A stretch of DNA of 64,000 nt from Eleginops maclovinus (Eukaryota; Chordata; Actinopteri; Perciformes; Eleginopidae): contig NC_086368.1 in assembly GCF_036324505.1 (NCBI RefSeq), positions 3,692,165-3,756,164 on the forward strand, written 5' to 3'. The notes beneath the pieces are model-generated. The model saw nothing but the letters and a program-made list of their open reading frames with translations. It made no database searches and was not told where the DNA came from. This document shows positions 61,110 to 64,000 of the stretch, piece after piece. Position 1 is the stretch's first letter. Each line of letters opens with the position of its first letter. Both the position numbers and the translations under genes were made by a program.

Positions 61110-61790
61110 ATCAATAATTATAAAACATCAGAGATATTATTCTGAAATGGACCAATCAAACAATGACTACTTTTACTGTCGCTACTTTAAGTACATTTAG
61201 ATGAGAGTACTTTCTACTTTTACTGGAGGAACATTTTGAATGCAGGACTTTTACTGTGACAGAGTATTCCTACACTCTGGTACTTCTACTTTACTCAAGT
61301 ACAAGATCTGAGTACTTCTACTTTTACTCAAGTACAAGATCTGAGTACTTCTACTTTTACTCAAGTACAATATCTGAGTATTTCTACTTTTACTGTCGCT
61401 ACTTTAAGTACATTTAGATGAGAATACTTTCTACTTTTACTGGAGGAACATTTTGAATGCAGGACTTTTACTGTGACAGAGTATTCCTACACTCTGGTAC
61501 TTCTACTTTACTCAAGTACAAGATCTGAGAACTTCTACTTTTACTCAAGTACAAGATCTGAGTACTTCTACTTTTACTCAAGTACAATATCTGAGTATTT
61601 CTACTTTTACTGTCGCTACTTTAAGTACATTTAGATGAGAATACTTTCTACTTTTACTGGAGGAACATTTTGAATGCAGGACTTTTACTGTGACAGAGTA
61701 TTCCTACACTCTGGTACTTCTACTTTTACTCAAGTACAAGATCTGAGTACTTCTACTTTTACTCAAGTATAACTTCTGAGTACTTCTCTG
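61110..61790. mobile_element. hAT-like minisatellite element, copy 3 (truncated, with 217-bp repeats)
   Basis: It matches copy 1 from TATAAAACATCAGAGATATT onward but lacks both termini. The block starting ACTGTCGCTACTTTAAGTAC recurs at 61175, 61392 and 61609, a 217-bp period. Each block contains two or three of the 33-34 bp units. Confidence 0.8.
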
Positions 61791-62955
61791 GCCACAATGG
61801 ATATAGTCTAGTTACTGTGAACCAAATCTACGGGAACAAATAAATAACCTGAACTGAAACGTGAAAGTTGACTTGATCCCCTGAACAACATGCAATACTG
61901 CCAGAAGACTTTATGAGATATCTCAAAACGTAAAACTTATCAGAATCAAAATGCAGAGCTAAGTCGACATCAAAATCTGAATACATTATGTATGCTGGCA
62001 GAATTTTGGTTTTGTTTGATTTCAGAATAAATAATAATAACAACTTTAAAAACTAGAATGAATAGATTAATATGAACATGAGAAGTGAACATAATAACAT
62101 GGAATACAAAGATAATATAAACTAAAGATATTTATATGAACATATAGGTTGAAGTAAAATGTCCAATAAAAGATAAAACAGAATAAACATTTGGAGATCT
62201 ATAATGAAAACATGAAGCCTGAAATATTAAGATGTATAAACCCGCAGCATGATTGGTAGTGAGTGATGGATGTTTGCTGTTTGACAGCAGGTAGCAAATG
62301 AAATATTCATCATGGCCGTCATGTTTCCTGACAGGACGCTTCTTTTCATATGAGCTCATCAGAAACCTCCCTGTGTTTACTGGACTGCAAATAAATAATA
62401 TAATGCACATATTATTTTCTCATTAATGTGTTATGTTCTTTTTTGTATATCTATATTTCTTGCAAATGTTTAAAAAAAATAAACTTTATTACTGCATCTT
62501 AATTTCTCTTACTGTGTTTGTGCACCATTATACATCAAAGCAAATTCCTGGCATATTTAAACCTGGGACATTGTGGTGGCAATTTATTTGTCAAACGTGG
62601 ATAAGAATTAAACCATTCAGTTGTTTTTTATGTATTTTATTTCTTGCAAGAAAGTTCAGTCAGTCATACAGAGAGCAGACTGTCTGCAGAGTGAAAGACG
62701 AAGAATAGGGTTTGGGTTGCATATTTAAACACAGAGAAGAAAGGGGGGGTCAAGCTTGGTGATAATGAAAGGAACATTCAGTAAGCTTTAGGGAGGTAGG
62801 GAGGCCGTATCAGGATGTTCTCAACAGAAGTAGAAGGTCATACTGTTGGTGCACACAGAGAGTGTAACTAACATTGCAACAAATCTTCTTAAAAAGGAAT
62901 TCTAAGAAACAATGATATAGATATAATAAACTAGACTCTGACTGTTTGACCTTCA
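61791..62955. other. Intergenic AT-rich stretch
   Basis: No gene or classified repeat is recognised. The 62132-62410 and 62433-62708 open frames have no homology I can see. Confidence 0.55.
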
Positions 62956-62959
62956 TTTC

Positions 62960-63416
62960 CATCAATACTAATAAATATGGTGGCATCCTCACTAGGTACC
63001 CGAATCACCTCAACTGGCTCCTTTCAAGCGAAGGAGCAGCGGTTCTACTCCGAGTCCCTCCCGGATGACTGAACTTCTCACCTTATCCCTAAGGGAGATG
63101 CCAGCCACCTGCGGAGAAATCCCATTTTGGCCGCTTACATCCGCGATCACGTTCTTTTGGCCATGACCCATCCTTCATGACCATAGGTGAGGGTATGAAC
63201 GAAGATGGCCCGGTAGACAGAGAGCTTTGCCTTCTGGCTCAGCTCTCTTTTCGTCACAACGGTGCAGTAAAGCGACTGCAGTACCGCTCCCGCTGCTCCG
63301 ATTCTCCGGCCCATCTCACGCTCCATTGTTCCCTCACTCGAGAACAAGACCCCGAGATACTTGAACTCCTTCACTTGGGGTAAGGCCTCATTCCCTAACT
63401 GGAGTGGACAGTCCAT
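62960..63416 (-). mobile_element. LINE C-terminal fragment
   Basis: The minus strand encodes KEFKYLGVLFSSEGTMEREM, then RRIGAAGAVLQSLYCTVVTK and VYRAIFVHTLTYGHEGWVM. After frameshifts, LRDKVRSSVIREGLGVEPLL and a VRMPP motif follow. This is the end of the polyprotein of the same broad LINE type as 48850 and 25985. Frame breaks show it is dead. Confidence 0.82.
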
Positions 63417-63419
63417 CAG

Positions 63420-63757
63420 TTTCCTGCTTAGATGGCTGGGGGAATATTAGCTCTGGGGGAATATTAGTCCCAAATTGGGGGAAAACGATAATTATTTGTG
63501 CCCAATCAAATAAGTCCCACCGTCCTCCCTTGTCTGACTCAGACTTGCCCCCGAGTCGTCTGCCCAAAACCGCCTCCACTGCCTTTGTTGTTCCCCCCAG
63601 GCCGTCCACCTGTCCTTTTGCTCAACTTTCCCAGCTCCTTCAGTTTTTGTGTTTTGTACCAACATTTTATTTTAATAAAAGTTTGTTACACTCCCATAAC
63701 CTGCCTCCCTGTCTTGGTACTGCATTTGCTTCCGCATTCCTGCCTAACCCTGACAAT
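63420..63757 (-). repeat. TGTCAGGGTT-type LTR-like repeat, copy 3
   Basis: Read on the minus strand, it starts TGTCAGGGTTAGGCAGGAAT at about 63757, with AACTTTTATTAAAATAAAAT further in, like the starts of copies 1 and 2. The other end is uncertain and abuts the LINE fragment. Confidence 0.5.
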
Positions 63758-64000
63758 AGTGTTAGTTGAAAGGATCAGTTTTCTTTTCTCTGTCAGCTGT
63801 TCTGTTCTGTACTGCCTGAATCTGCTTAATGGTTTCACTTTCTTTGGTTCATTTGTTCAGTTTTTAATTCAGCAGGTGAACCTATATGTTCATAAAATTG
63901 TGTGTGTGAGCTTAACTGTGTGTGTTAAAGAAAAACAGAGTATTTTCTATCAGCTCATGTGTTATTTCTGCTTTTTTAAGCTGTAGTATGTGCTCGTTTC
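63758..64000. other. Window edge, nothing recognised
   Basis: AT-rich sequence. The 162-codon frame at 63498-63986 crosses the repeat above and has no recognisable domain. Confidence 0.5.

Noticed and set aside
63404..63986. Frames of 121 and 162 codons at the right edge
   Set aside because: They lie in or across a non-coding repeat; no domain or conserved motif is present.

Overview
The window is vertebrate nuclear DNA, almost certainly from a teleost and probably a percomorph. The genes have many short exons in long introns with GT..AG boundaries. Introns carry very long CA/GT microsatellites, and the repeats are typical of fish: hAT and Tc1/mariner miniature elements, LINE fragments with template-like 3' tails, tRNA-derived SINE pieces and a BEL/Pao retrotransposon fragment. 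There are no bacterial-type operons, CRISPR arrays or rRNA genes.

Two protein-coding genes are supported and they converge tail to tail. On the + strand, 7440-43172 holds the last 14 coding exons of a copine (best match copine-9, cpne9). They encode 437 residues: the C2B domain, the von Willebrand A-like copine domain and a short C-terminal tail. The first C2 domain lies on exons I could not find in the window and is presumably upstream. All 13 intron phases agree and there is no frameshift. A likely 3' UTR runs to a poly(A) signal near 45193. On the - strand, 57373 down to 51139 holds a complete seven-exon gene for mitochondrial cytochrome c1 (cyc1, 307 residues), with a likely poly(A) signal at 50623-50618. 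The two genes do unrelated jobs: Ca2+-dependent phospholipid binding, and the haem subunit of respiratory complex III.

Layout: 1-7439 is upstream intron or flank with scattered repeats. 7440-43172 is the copine gene. Its introns hold two hAT miniature elements with 8-bp target duplications and an internal minisatellite, a 5'-truncated BEL/Pao copy bracketed by perfect 356-bp direct repeats, nested hAT elements, and several microsatellites abutting splice sites. 43173-45215 is the 3' UTR. 45216-50600 is intergenic, with two LINE fragments. 51139-57373 is cyc1, whose intron 1 contains a decayed duplicate of exon 2. 57480-64000 is intergenic, with a Tc1-like relic, a third copy of the minisatellite-bearing repeat and a LINE fragment.

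The most interesting signals are four. (1) Copine intron 28284-30501 starts with about 160 bp of AC repeat and ends with about 90 bp of GT repeat directly before a 3' splice site that has no polypyrimidine tract, the layout of the (AC)m-(GU)n structured introns of fish. (2) The BEL/Pao fragment ends exactly at an apparent LTR terminus and is flanked by an abnormal 356-bp target duplication. (3) cyc1 intron 1 carries a degenerate tandem copy of exon 2. (4) A hAT-like miniature element carries a 33-34 bp minisatellite whose copy number differs at three loci, one copy with a telomere-like TTAGGG filler.
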